NCBI RefSeq assembly: GCF_009497655.1
Contig: NZ_CP023317.1
Coordinates: 1,269,501 to 1,333,500, forward strand
Direction: 5' to 3'
Source of the DNA: Priestia megaterium
GTDB taxonomy: Bacteria; Bacillota; Bacilli; Bacillales; Bacillaceae_H
Length of the DNA stretch: 64,000 bases
Notes under the pieces: generated by a model
Database searches by the model: none
What the model was told of the DNA's origin: nothing
Seen by the model: only the letters and a program-made list of their open reading frames with translations
Position numbers and translations under genes: made by a program
Shown: positions 25,198-33,992 of the stretch, piece after piece
Numbering within the stretch: position 1 is the first letter of the stretch
Layout: the number at the start of each line of letters is the position of its first letter

Positions 25198-25555
25198 AGT
25201 CTAAAAAGATATCTCGTTCCAAACTGCCTTCAGAACCCGTTAAAACTAGACCAATATCGGTATCAGCTTCTAAGTTCTGAACGATGGTAAAAGGCACTTT
25301 ATGTTGGTTAGCCACTTGAATATAAGGGGAGAGGTATGAATAAGACAAAGAGCCATTTAAAAACAAATGACCGTCTTTCACTTTTTTTAAAAGAGGCTTT
25401 ATTTTTGCTGCATCCTTTTTCATGACTTGCCCCTTTTTTAGCGCAATTTCAATATTCTCACGTAGAGCAGTTAAGAAATATCTTCTTTCGTCTCTTTTTG
25501 TTTCCTTTGCTCCGTACATTCCTCGTTCTAAGTATTCTTCTAGTTGATCAGACAT
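25196..25555 (-). CDS. YueI-family protein (DUF1694)
   Basis: A 119-residue protein with the YueI-family pattern: LEEYLERGMYGAKETKRDERRYFLTALRE at the N-terminus, then HLFLNGSLSYSYLSPYIQVANQ and IGLVLTGSEGSLERDIFLD. The family is widespread in Bacillus without assigned function. AAAGGAAGTG precedes the ATG. Its stop codon lies in the distal terminus of repeat R2, so the repeat forms the boundary of two convergent genes. Confidence 0.82.
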   Translation of the reverse strand: MSDQLEEYLERGMYGAKETKRDERRYFLTALRENIEIALKKGQVMKKDAAKIKPLLKKVKDGHLFLNGSLSYSYLSPYIQVANQHKVPFTIVQNLEADTDIGLVLTGSEGSLERDIFLD

Positions 25556-25754
25556 TGCGTCACTTCCTTTCGTTATAAACTATAAACGATTATGGCTATA
25601 AGTAAAAGGGACAGGAAAAAAGGAAAATCACTGTGCTATATCACCTGTTTTTTTTGCTGAGTACAAAGAAAAACAAAAAATGTGTTGAAATTTAGCCTAA
25701 AATATTGTTTAATGTAAATAGATAGAAAATCATATCGGTTTTTTATTAAAGGTT

Positions 25755-25768
25755 TGTAAGCGATTACA
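25755..25768. promoter_or_regulatory. Candidate cre (CcpA) site
   Basis: TGTAAGCGATTACA fits the CcpA consensus TGWAANCGNTNWCA at every position. No recognised catabolic gene follows; the nearest transcript-like structure ends at the terminator near 25950. Confidence 0.4.
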
Positions 25769-25920
25769 GATATACATACATAGCAGCGTTTGGGGAGACG
25801 CTCCTATGATTTTATGTTCAAAGCGCATTGTATAAAAAGGGGATTATATAGCTTTAGGGCATATACGGTCAAGCAAAGGGTCAGATAAATTAATAAAAAA
25901 TCGCTATGTATTTTCATAAG

Positions 25921-25956
25921 AAGAACGGTCAACATGTTTGTTGAGCGTTCTTTTTA
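25921..25956 (+). terminator. Orphan terminator hairpin
   Basis: AGAACGGTCAAC-loop-GTTGAGCGTTCT followed by TTTTT, with no protein gene upstream on the plus strand for over 800 bp. Confidence 0.65.
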
Positions 25957-26231
25957 TGCTTTCATATTATGTTTATTTCTCATTGCAGCAGCTGCTGCAA
26001 ATTATAAAGGTGCATTCCTCGTTTCATCTCTCTTATTTTACATAAGTTACATGTAGTATGTTTCAAAGCCTTAAAAAATATATGTTTGTACGCTTGTTTA
26101 ATCCTAATGAGGTGGTAGAAAATGAATATTTTTTAAGAAATCACAAAAAAAGAGGCGATTGCCTATGCAAGAAGTAGGTGAATAACATATGTAATAAAGA
26201 GAATGAAATATAATTTGAGGAGGCATGTATC

Positions 26232-26516
26232 ATGCAAGAATTTGATATTAATGACATAAGAAGACCATTCGGTGGTTTTGGAGGATTTGGTCGTCCAGGA
26301 TTCGGTTTCGGTCGCCCAGGTTTTGGTTTTGGTCGTCCTGGTTTTGGCTTCGGCCGTCCGGGGTTCGGCTTTGGCTTTGGTCGCCCTTGGGGTTGGGGCT
26401 TTGGAGCTCCATTTCTTGGAGGATTAGTTCTTGGAAGTGCACTAGGAGGTCCAGGTTATTACGGTTATCCAGCCCCATATTATCCGCCGTACCCACCATA
26501 TTATCCTTATTATTAA
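26232..26516 (+). CDS. Gly/Phe/Arg-rich low-complexity protein
   Basis: A 94-residue protein. After MQEFDINDIRRPF it has about five tandem units of the RPGFGFG type, a short hydrophobic Gly/Ala segment (GGLVLGSALGG) and a tail of Pro/Tyr (YYPPYPPYYPYY). GAGGAGG lies 8-9 bases before the ATG. Tyr/Gly-rich proteins of this style are typical of spore coat and exosporium layers, but no coat family is recognised. The DNA itself is tandemly repeated, so copy number may vary between strains. A terminator follows. Confidence 0.7.
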   Translation: MQEFDINDIRRPFGGFGGFGRPGFGFGRPGFGFGRPGFGFGRPGFGFGFGRPWGWGFGAPFLGGLVLGSALGGPGYYGYPAPYYPPYPPYYPYY

Positions 26517-26522
26517 AACAGT

Positions 26523-26548
26523 GAGCGCTGATAAAGCGCTCTTTTATT
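26523..26548 (+). terminator. Terminator
   Basis: GAGCGCT-GATAA-AGCGCTC followed by TTTTA. Confidence 0.75.
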
Positions 26549-26656
26549 ATGTCCAATCCAAGGTATATATAGAATGAATGCAAGACGTTGCGTTTAGAAA
26601 ATGATAACAGTTTTAAATAAGGAATGAACGCTTAAGCTAAAGAAGACAAGTTTTCC

Positions 26657-26684
26657 TTGCAACAATTGTTGATTTTGCTATAAT
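26657..26684 (+). promoter_or_regulatory. Promoter of NCS2 permease gene
   Basis: TTGCAA (26657-26662), 16-base spacer, TATAAT (26679-26684). No purine riboswitch follows, unlike B. subtilis pbuG. Confidence 0.65.
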
Positions 26685-26746
26685 AACTTCGGTGGCATTT
26701 TTGGTCACTGGGTGGGCGAGGGATAGATGAAAAGAAGGAAATTAGA

Positions 26747-28045
26747 TTGAACGCATTATTTGAAAAGTTGTTTCGTTTAAACGACCACCAAACAACTGTC
26801 GGAAAAGAAAGCTTAGCTGGGGTCATTTCATTTCTTTCCATCGTGTATATTATAGCTGTTAATTCAACCATTTTGTCTGATGCCGGTATTCCGCTTGAAG
26901 CAGGAATATTCGCAACAGTAGCTTCGGCTTTTGTAGGCTGTGTTATTATGGCTTTTTGGGCAAATGCGCCTCTCATCCTGGTGCCAGGTATGGGGATTAA
27001 TGCGTTGTTTACGTATACGATGGTTCAATCAATGGGGTTATCTTGGCAAGAAGGGTTATTAGCAGTAGTGATATCCGGCTTTCTTTTTATAGCATTAGCT
27101 TTTTCACGACTGTCTGCCAAAATTGTCTCTTCGATTCCGCATTCGCTAAAAGAAGCGATAACAGTCGGTGTTGGCTTATTTTTAACATTTATCGGTTTGC
27201 AAAAAGGGAAGCTTGTAGTTCCAAGCGAGAACACTTTTGTAGCACTTGGAGACTTGTCAGATCCGTTTGTAATCAGTACGCTGTTGACGTTAATTATCAC
27301 AATCGTACTGTTTATCCGAAATGTGAAAGGTAACTTTTTGTTAAGCATGATTGCTGGATCAGTCCTTGCCTTCTTACTTGGTGTAAGAAGCAGTGCAGAA
27401 AAAGGACATTCCGCTGGGAGCGTGAACGACTTCTTTAGCAGCTTTGGCACATTGTCTTTTGGAGCTATTGGAGACGTTGCGTTTTGGGCAGCTGTCTTTT
27501 CATTAACAATGGTATTGATTTTTGAAAATATCGGGTTGCTGCATGGTCAGCTAGGTATGATGAATCAAGATAGCAAATTTCCGCGGGCCTTTCAAGCAAC
27601 AGCTGCCTCAGCGTTACTAAGCGGCGTGTTTGGAACAAGTCCAACGGTGTCTTCTGTAGAAGGAGCATCTGGTATTGCAGCTGGAGGGCGAACGGGTTTA
27701 ACATCGCTGATTACAGGAGTTTTATTTTTAAGTTCACTTCTGTTTATTCCATTTATCAAGCTGGTTCCAGATAGTGCTATTGCACCTATTCTTATTGTTA
27801 TTGGAGCATTGATGATTCAAAATATCAAAAACATCAATTTACAGGACTTAACAGAAGGTTTCCCTGCATTTTTAATTATTGCGCTTATTCCTCTTACGTA
27901 CAGCATTGCTGATGGAATTGCATTTGGGTTCATTGCGTATCCACTGCTTAAATTATTCCTTGGTAAAATGCGTGAAGTATCGATGTTTATGTATGTAAGC
28001 GCGCTATTGTTTTTCTTGAATTTTGTGCTGCATTATATTGCTTAA
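26747..28045 (+). CDS. NCS2-family purine (hypoxanthine/guanine) permease
   Basis: A 432-residue membrane protein with about twelve to thirteen hydrophobic segments. GKESLAGVISFLSIVYIIAVN at the N-terminus and FGTSPTVSSVEGASGIAAGGRTGL are hallmarks of the AzgA/PbuG-PbuO branch of the NCS2 (nucleobase-cation symporter 2) family. It probably imports hypoxanthine, guanine or adenine with protons. The start is TTG at 26747 after an AAGAAGGA site. Which of PbuG or PbuO it corresponds to is unclear. Monocistronic, with a terminator after it. Confidence 0.9.
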   Translation: MNALFEKLFRLNDHQTTVGKESLAGVISFLSIVYIIAVNSTILSDAGIPLEAGIFATVASAFVGCVIMAFWANAPLILVPGMGINALFTYTMVQSMGLSWQEGLLAVVISGFLFIALAFSRLSAKIVSSIPHSLKEAITVGVGLFLTFIGLQKGKLVVPSENTFVALGDLSDPFVISTLLTLIITIVLFIRNVKGNFLLSMIAGSVLAFLLGVRSSAEKGHSAGSVNDFFSSFGTLSFGAIGDVAFWAAVFSLTMVLIFENIGLLHGQLGMMNQDSKFPRAFQATAASALLSGVFGTSPTVSSVEGASGIAAGGRTGLTSLITGVLFLSSLLFIPFIKLVPDSAIAPILIVIGALMIQNIKNINLQDLTEGFPAFLIIALIPLTYSIADGIAFGFIAYPLLKLFLGKMREVSMFMYVSALLFFLNFVLHYIA

Positions 28046-28048
28046 AAT

Positions 28049-28086
28049 AGACGGCTGAGTACTTTTGCTCAGCTGTTTTTTGTGTT
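28049..28086 (+). terminator. Terminator
   Basis: AGCTGAGC-type stem: CTGAGT and GCTCAG arms around TACTTTT, followed by TGTTTTTTG. Confidence 0.65.
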
Positions 28087-28218
28087 TGCGGTAAAGAATC
28101 CTCTTTTTAGATATCATACTCCGTATTTCGTGTCCTTTGGTTAATCAGCCGCTTCTAAAATGATGTTTCCTGCGTAAAGTAGTACAGAAGTCGGAGGGGA
28201 TATAAGGGGGAGAAAACG

Positions 28219-28593
28219 ATGGGAATTAAATTAATTAAAATATCAGCCGTTTATTTTGGAATTGGCATCATATTGGGGTATTATATGTCAATTGTTCACA
28301 GCTACGCTTTGACGCCTGTTCACGTGCACATTAATTTATTAGGATGGACGTCGCTTACGTTAGCGGGACTTATTTATTATTTGTTTCCTGCGTTTAGCGA
28401 AAGTAAATTAGCTAAACTGCACGTATGGTTGCATAATATAGGATTACCGGTCATGATGATTGGTTTATTTCTCATGATCGTACTAGAAAACCAAGCTTTT
28501 ACACCCCTAGTGGCAGTAGGAGCAACACTTACGGCTATTGGCGTTTTAATTTTCGTATATCACACCCTTAAAAATTTGAAACCTGAACGATAA
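28219..28593 (+). CDS. Four-helix membrane protein related to heme-copper oxidase subunit I
   Basis: A 124-residue protein with four transmembrane helices. HVHINLLGWTSLTLAGLIYYLFP near residues 35-57 resembles the HxHxxLLG segment of cbb3/NorB-type oxidase subunit I, and a further His pair lies in KLHVWLHNIGLP. It is too short to be a full oxidase subunit; such stand-alone proteins occur in bacilli without known function and might bind heme. GGGGAG precedes the ATG. A possible alternative is a truncated relic, but its ends are clean. Confidence 0.7.
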   Translation: MGIKLIKISAVYFGIGIILGYYMSIVHSYALTPVHVHINLLGWTSLTLAGLIYYLFPAFSESKLAKLHVWLHNIGLPVMMIGLFLMIVLENQAFTPLVAVGATLTAIGVLIFVYHTLKNLKPER

Positions 28594-28797
28594 ACCAAGA
28601 AGGTCGTTGACGATGGCTGCTAATTTCAAAAGGAAAAAGAACCAGCTATAGCGAATATACATGTAAACAAGGTGAAAGTGCGATTTACATAAAGGTGTGC
28701 TAGGCATCTTTATAAGGAGGGGTAAGCTGCAGGAATTTCTAGCTCTTATAAAAGCCAATAAAAGGGCTGATTATAAGTTTCTTGCGGCGGAGATACT

Positions 28798-29061
28798 ATG
28801 GGAGAACATCAACAATTAGTGCGTGTTAGGGAGCTAGCAAATGAAATTATTCGACTTCGTCTTCAAGACCGTACGACTTATGACGAATTAGAGTTGCAAA
28901 ATAATGTAGAGTTGTTGTCTCGTTCTGTGGTTGACTTAGTAAACATTATGTTAGCCGAAGATGTGGATTCGTCTACGTCTTTAAAAGCTACAGCTTCTAA
29001 AATGAAAATGGTGTATAATAACATGCATCAAGCTGAGAAAAAAGATTATTTGCATTTCTAA
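28798..29061 (+). CDS. Small helical protein, 87 residues
   Basis: A soluble, mostly helical, charged protein (begins MGEHQQLVRVRELANEIIRL, ends HQAEKKDYLHF). A GGCGGAG site lies 6-7 bases before the ATG. It is followed closely by a small membrane protein gene, likely in one transcript, which ends in the terminator at 29341. No domain recognised. Confidence 0.6.
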   Translation: MGEHQQLVRVRELANEIIRLRLQDRTTYDELELQNNVELLSRSVVDLVNIMLAEDVDSSTSLKATASKMKMVYNNMHQAEKKDYLHF

Positions 29062-29109
29062 TTGCTAGGCTCCTTTTCGCCACAAACGAAATGGAGGTGT
29101 ACGAGGCAG

Positions 29110-29316
29110 ATGCTATCGTCACTAACGACTTCTGAAGCTATTGTAGCATCCGTTCTTGCACTGGTTGTCATTGCCGTTTCCATTATCTTTTTTGCCACTC
29201 TTATTATGGTTGTTGTTCGACGAGAAAGAATCAGCAGCTTGGTTAATCATGGAGAGCATGCAGATGGGAAGCAAAAAAGCTTAGGTGATTTTTTTCGTTC
29301 TTTACGAAAAAAATAA
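29110..29316 (+). CDS. Small single-pass membrane protein
   Basis: A 68-residue protein with one transmembrane helix (about 8-34) and a basic tail RRERISSL to FRSLRKK, so probably N-out, C-in. I chose the ATG at 29110, 11 bases after GGAGGT; a TTG at 29062 immediately after the previous stop would put that site inside the gene. Function unknown. Confidence 0.6.
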   Translation: MLSSLTTSEAIVASVLALVVIAVSIIFFATLIMVVVRRERISSLVNHGEHADGKQKSLGDFFRSLRKK

Positions 29317-29340
29317 ATACCATTTTCTTATTAAATAGAT

Positions 29341-29376
29341 AAAAGCGGTCAATTTAAACGTTGACCGCTTTTTTTA
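29341..29376. terminator. Bidirectional terminator
   Basis: AAAAGCGGTCAA-TTTAAACG-TTGACCGCTTTT, 10-11-bp stem between convergent genes. Confidence 0.85.
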
Positions 29377-30171
29377 GATTGTTTGCTTATTTTTTTCTAA
29401 AACAATACGCGCTGCTTCACTAACAGATGACACAACAGCAGAGGCATGGCGCTGAACAGCTTCAGGAGCTGTAGCCATAGCGAAACTGTTCGGTGTTAAT
29501 TGAAACATAGGAATATCATTAAATGAATCCCCCACACATGCAATTTCCTCTGGTTTTAGCTGAAGATGATTTAATAAAATTTCAATGGCATTTCCTTTGC
29601 TGATATGTTTAGGCATAATATCCAAACACTGCTTGGCAGAAATATATGTATCAATATAATCACCAAACTCTTCGTTCACTTCTTTTTGCAGAGCTACCAT
29701 TTCATCATGATCTCCAAGAACCGTGATTTTAGATGGAGAAAGAGCGTGACCAAATGAATCTGTCATTTCAATTTGTTCTTCGATAGGGAAAAACATGTGA
29801 GTTTCAATTGCTTCAATAATTTCATTTCGCTGCTCTACATAATTCGTGTCGTTTGAACAGACAAGCGTAATACGGTTAGGATCTATCGTTTTTTTATAAA
29901 GTTGAACCGCTAAATCATCTTCAAACACTTTTCCATGAAGTTCTTGATTTTCTTTGGTCCACACAAATCCTCCGTTTTGGCTAATGCGATGAAATGTATT
30001 ATTAATATCAGTAGAAATCTTTAAAATTTCCGTATCCATTCGTCCAGAAGCAAGACAAACCTCTACTCCTTGGCGCTGAAGTTCACTAAGTGCGTCTGCA
30101 TTATGCTGTTCTACGTATTTTTCTTCGTGTAAAAGAGTTCCATCTAAGTCGCTTACAAATAATTTAATCAT
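29374..30171 (-). CDS. Cof-type HAD-IIB phosphatase
   Basis: A 265-residue HAD-superfamily hydrolase: motif I FVSDLDGTLL at the N-terminus (nucleophile Asp8), motif II LASGRM, motif III Lys in HISKGNAIE and motif IV GDSFNDIPM. The Cof/IIB cap type usually acts on small phosphosugars or flavin mononucleotide and pyridoxal phosphate. B. subtilis YkrA and YitU are relatives. AAAGGA lies about 11 bases before the ATG. Substrate not predictable. Confidence 0.9.
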   Translation of the reverse strand: MIKLFVSDLDGTLLHEEKYVEQHNADALSELQRQGVEVCLASGRMDTEILKISTDINNTFHRISQNGGFVWTKENQELHGKVFEDDLAVQLYKKTIDPNRITLVCSNDTNYVEQRNEIIEAIETHMFFPIEEQIEMTDSFGHALSPSKITVLGDHDEMVALQKEVNEEFGDYIDTYISAKQCLDIMPKHISKGNAIEILLNHLQLKPEEIACVGDSFNDIPMFQLTPNSFAMATAPEAVQRHASAVVSSVSEAARIVLEKNKQTI

Positions 30172-30296
30172 CTCTTGAAAATTCCTTTCCCTAAAAAAAT
30201 TACCTTGATAAGAGTGTTACAAATTTATTACATTCCTTATTCTATCAGTGTTTCCCAAGAAACTCATAAAAAAAGCTCAAACCGGCGGTGAATTCA

Positions 30297-30495
30297 AAGA
30301 GATTAAGACATAACTACATCACTTTTTTTCGCAGGAGTCTTCGCCTTGCCCTCTAATCAACAGCTAGAAACAGCTACATGAAATCTAGTTTGCCATCATA
30401 ATGAAAACAATCCGAACGGAGTTGATTCTCAATTAAGAATTAACTCCGTTCGAATCTTTCTTCAACTAAAATCCATTTGTCGCAGCCTTTTTTTT
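30297..30495 (-). repeat. Intergenic repeat copy R3 (partially deleted core)
   Basis: On the minus strand it runs from AGGCTGCGACAAATGG to TTATGTCTTAATCTC. Its hairpin pairs TCCGAACGGAGTTGATTCT with AGAATTAACTCCGTTCGAA-like arms, with loop TTAATTG. It retains GTTGATTAGAGGGCAAGG and GACTCCTGCG from the long form and then jumps to the terminal segment. It lies downstream of metH. Confidence 0.8.
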
Positions 30496-30510
30496 AGGTT
30501 TGTTCACTGT

Positions 30511-30544
30511 AAAAAAACAGCCGCGGTCTAAAAGACCGCAGCCA
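30511..30544 (-). terminator. Terminator after metH
   Basis: On the minus strand GGCTGCGGTCT-TTT-AGACCGCGGC then TGTTTTTTT. Confidence 0.85.
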
Positions 30545-30548
30545 TGTT

Positions 30549-33500
30549 TTACAATACGTTAAAATATTTCGCTTCAGGATGTGCAAAAACAAGGGCTGTA
30601 ACAGAAGCTTCTGGTTCCATCATGAAACCGTCTGTTAACTGAATGCCGATGTCTACAGGTTTAATTAATTTAAACAGTTTTGCTTGGTCTTCAAGGTCTG
30701 GACATGCGGGATATCCGAATGAAAAACGCTGACCTTGGTATTTGGCTGAAAAACGCTCCGCCATTGTAAAGTCAGGCGAATCGGGGAATCCCCAGCGGTC
30801 ACGAATTTGCTGATGAACACGTTCTGCTAATCCTTCAGCTAGTTCAAGCGCAAGAGCTTGGAACACGTGACTCTTTAAAAACTCGCCGTTTTCTTTGAAT
30901 TTCGCCGCGCGTTCGCGAATGCCTGTTCCTGCTGTTACAGAGAAGAAACATACATAGTCCATCTCTTTTTCTTTAGGCTTTGCAAAATCAGATAAGCACA
31001 GGAACTGTCCTTTTGCTTGTCGAGGGAAGGTAAAGCGTTCAATTTCTGTTTTTTCATCAGCAGGATCATAAATAATTAAATCATTTCCGTCTGCTTGAGC
31101 AGGGAAGAACTGATAAATAACCGCTGGTTTAATTAAGTTTTCTTTTAGTGCCAGTTCGAGAAGGTCATCAACGGTTTCTTTTAATTGAACAGCACGCTCG
31201 TCTTTTTCAGCAAGCAGCTTATTCACTTTTCCTTTTAGTCCTAAGTGATGGCCTAAAAGCATCTGCCAGTTAATATACGGAAGAACCTGTGCCAAATCGT
31301 AGTGTTTGACAACGTGGCGCTTTAAATCAGCCGGTACAAAAACAGGAACATCCGTTGAAATGGCGGATCTTTCTAAAACAGCCGTAGCTGCTTGAGCGGT
31401 TTGAGGCTGGCGTTCTCGAACCGTTACTTTCTTTTCTTGACGCGTTTTTAAATCTGCTAAAAGCTGAATAACTTCTTCTTTGTTCTGCAGCTTATTTGCT
31501 AACGCTAATCCGTCCATCGCATCTTTGGCGTAGAGGACGGCACCTTCATATTCCGGGGCAATTTTAAAGTCAGTAAATTTACGGGAAAGGGCAGCGCCTC
31601 CTACCATAATTGGAACATCAATGCTTGATTGCGTTAAATCTTGTGCAGTTAAAACCATTTGCTGAGCAGATTTTACTAAAAGACCTGACAGGCCAATGAT
31701 GTCTGGCTTTTCGTCTTTTACTGCTTCAATCAGCTGCTGCGGCGTTACTTTAATTCCTAAATCAATGACTTTAAAACCATTGTTGCTTAAAATGATGTCT
31801 ACTAAGTTTTTACCGATATCGTGCACGTCGCCTTTAACCGTTGCAAGAATCACTTTTCCTTTTCCAGAATCATTTTCAGTTGCTTCCATATGAGGTTCTA
31901 AAAAGGCAACGGATGCTTTCATAACTTCCGCACTTTGAAGCACTTCTGCTACAATCAGCTGGTTGTCATTAAACAAACGTCCGACTTCCGCCATCCCCTT
32001 CATAAGCGGTCCGTTAATAATATCTAACGGATCATCATATTGAGCTAAAGCCTGTTCTAAATCAGGAAGCAATCCTTCTTTTGTACCTTCGACAATATAC
32101 ATTGCCAATCGTTCTTCAAGTGTTAACGTAGAAATTTCTACTTTTGCTTCTTTCTTTTTATCACGATAAAAGTCTGTAAACGTGCTTAGCGTTTCATCAG
32201 TTGTGTTAAATAATAACGCATTAGCAAGCTCAATTTCAGCTTCTGGAATAGAAGCATAGCGCTCTAATTTTTCTGTATTAACAATGGCATAATCGAGTCC
32301 AGCCTGCGTACAGTGATAAAGGTAAACCGCATTTAGTACTTCACGTCCGACTGGAGGAAGACCGAATGACACGTTACTTACGCCAAGAATGGTCAGGCAA
32401 TCAGGCAGGGCTTCTTTAATCATTTTAATTCCCTTAACTGTTTCTTCAGCAGAACCAATATATTGTTCATCACCAGTCCCTACAGGAAACACAAGAGGGT
32501 CAAAAATAATATCTTTTGGATTAAAGCCATGTTTTTTAACAAGCAAATCATGTGAGCGTTTAGCAATCTCTACTTTTCTTTCTGCAGTAACGGCCATGCC
32601 TGTTTCATCGATTGTACCGACAACCAGAGCTGCACCGAATTTTTTTACTAGCGGCAAGATTGCATCAAAACGCTCTTCACCATCTTCTAAGTTAATGGAG
32701 TTGATAATGACCTTACCTTGCGAGTACGTTAAAGCTTTTTCAATAACTTTCTCGTCAGTTGAATCGATTACAAGAGGAACCTTCACTTTTTTTACAACTT
32801 CTTGAATAAATTCCTCCATGTCTTCCATTTCTTCACGGTCTGGATCTGCTAAGCAAATATCAATAACGTGAGCACCATTTTTAACTTGAGCACGCGCAAT
32901 TTCAGATGCTTCTTCAATTTTTCCTTCCGCAATCAGACGCTTGAACTTGCGAGAACCGATTACATTCGTACGTTCTCCCACAAAAAGAGGGCGCATAGAA
33001 TCGTCATATACAAGCGGTTCAATACCGGTTACAGCATGATTATGCTCGGAGCGATCAAGCGAACGAGGCGCAACCTCTTTTACTGCTTCAGCAAGTGCTT
33101 TAATATGAGCAGGCGTTGTACCACAGCATCCGCCTACAAAGTTCAGCCAGCCTTTATCAGCAAATCCTTTAATTTTTTGAGCCAGCAGCTCAGGGGACTC
33201 ATGATAATTGCCTTCTTCATCCGGAAGTCCAGCGTTTGGATAACAGCTAACAGCTGAAGTGGCTAGGTCTGAAAGAGAGCGAATATGATCCGTCATAAAT
33301 TCAGGACCTGTCGCGCAGTTAAGTCCGACTGAAAGAGGCTTCATGTGTTCCAGTGATAAGTAAAAAGATTCGATATCTTGACCAGCGAGAGTTGTTCCCA
33401 TTGGCTCAATCGTTCCTGAAATCATAATTGGAACTTCTATTTTCAGTTTTTCAAACGCCGCTGTAATGCCTAAAAACGCAGCTTTTACGTTCAGCATGTC

Positions 33501-33992
33501 TTGACAGGTTTCGACTAGAAGTAAGTCAACGCCGCCGTCTAACAAACCCCGAGCTTGCTCTTCGTACGATTCTACTAACTCAGGGAATGTAATACCTCCC
33601 GTAACAGAGAGAGTTTTAGTGGTAGGACCGATAGCTCCAGCTACGAACCTAGGCCATTCGGGAGTTGAATATTTATCGCGGGCTGCACAAGCAAGCTTCA
33701 CAGCTTCGATATTCAATTCATACGCCAAGTGGCCTAAATCGTATTCATCAAGTACGGTAGATGTTGAGCCAAACGTATTGGTTTCAATGATGTCAGCACC
33801 CGCTGCAAAGTACTCTTCATGAATGCGCTGAATCACATGAGGCGCTGTTCGGGTCAAATATTCGTTGCAGCCTTCATATTCTTCGCCGCCAAAATCTTCA
33901 GCGGTTAAATCAGCATCTTGAATCATCGTTCCCATTGCTCCATCGATGACGAGTATTCGCTTCTTTAGTTGTTGTTCGATAAGTGAGCTCAT
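30549..33992 (-). CDS. metH: Cobalamin-dependent methionine synthase
   Basis: A 1147-residue four-module enzyme moving a methyl group from methyl-tetrahydrofolate via cobalamin to homocysteine. In order: homocysteine-binding domain with zinc Cys in [11 protein letters not shown] (near residue 288), pterin-binding domain (FVGERTNVIGSRKF onward), B12 cap and binding domain with GDVHDIGKN (axial His724) and the activation (AdoMet) domain near the C-terminus (RFSFGYPACPD). GAAAGGAAG precedes the ATG, which directly follows the stop of the upstream methylenetetrahydrofolate reductase gene. Controlled by the SAM riboswitch ahead of the pair. Slightly shorter than E. coli MetH (1227), as usual for Bacillus. 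Confidence 0.97.
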   Translation of the reverse strand: MSSLIEQQLKKRILVIDGAMGTMIQDADLTAEDFGGEEYEGCNEYLTRTAPHVIQRIHEEYFAAGADIIETNTFGSTSTVLDEYDLGHLAYELNIEAVKLACAARDKYSTPEWPRFVAGAIGPTTKTLSVTGGITFPELVESYEEQARGLLDGGVDLLLVETCQDMLNVKAAFLGITAAFEKLKIEVPIMISGTIEPMGTTLAGQDIESFYLSLEHMKPLSVGLNCATGPEFMTDHIRSLSDLATSAVSCYPNAGLPDEEGNYHESPELLAQKIKGFADKGWLNFVGGCCGTTPAHIKALAEAVKEVAPRSLDRSEHNHAVTGIEPLVYDDSMRPLFVGERTNVIGSRKFKRLIAEGKIEEASEIARAQVKNGAHVIDICLADPDREEMEDMEEFIQEVVKKVKVPLVIDSTDEKVIEKALTYSQGKVIINSINLEDGEERFDAILPLVKKFGAALVVGTIDETGMAVTAERKVEIAKRSHDLLVKKHGFNPKDIIFDPLVFPVGTGDEQYIGSAEETVKGIKMIKEALPDCLTILGVSNVSFGLPPVGREVLNAVYLYHCTQAGLDYAIVNTEKLERYASIPEAEIELANALLFNTTDETLSTFTDFYRDKKKEAKVEISTLTLEERLAMYIVEGTKEGLLPDLEQALAQYDDPLDIINGPLMKGMAEVGRLFNDNQLIVAEVLQSAEVMKASVAFLEPHMEATENDSGKGKVILATVKGDVHDIGKNLVDIILSNNGFKVIDLGIKVTPQQLIEAVKDEKPDIIGLSGLLVKSAQQMVLTAQDLTQSSIDVPIMVGGAALSRKFTDFKIAPEYEGAVLYAKDAMDGLALANKLQNKEEVIQLLADLKTRQEKKVTVRERQPQTAQAATAVLERSAISTDVPVFVPADLKRHVVKHYDLAQVLPYINWQMLLGHHLGLKGKVNKLLAEKDERAVQLKETVDDLLELALKENLIKPAVIYQFFPAQADGNDLIIYDPADEKTEIERFTFPRQAKGQFLCLSDFAKPKEKEMDYVCFFSVTAGTGIRERAAKFKENGEFLKSHVFQALALELAEGLAERVHQQIRDRWGFPDSPDFTMAERFSAKYQGQRFSFGYPACPDLEDQAKLFKLIKPVDIGIQLTDGFMMEPEASVTALVFAHPEAKYFNVL

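Larger units (their letters stand above)
25556..26231. other. 676-bp intergenic region, possible small-RNA locus
   Basis: No long gene is supported. It contains a cre-like site (25755-25768), a GGGGAG site followed by a nine-codon frame near 25806, and a terminator hairpin near 25921-25956. Farther on are very short frames with ribosome-binding-like sites (about 26110-26190). The layout could be a small RNA transcript or leader-peptide region; nothing proves expression. Confidence 0.4.

Noticed and set aside
26248-26583. Long antisense frame over the Gly-rich gene
   Set aside because: Product of the biased repeat sequence; no start signal. The same applies to plus-strand frames over 61914-62278.
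26685-26746. Purine riboswitch before the NCS2 permease
   Set aside because: The leader is too short and lacks the conserved purine-aptamer loops.
32389-33257. Plus-strand frames inside metH
   Set aside because: Antisense shadows of a clearly coding gene without binding sites.
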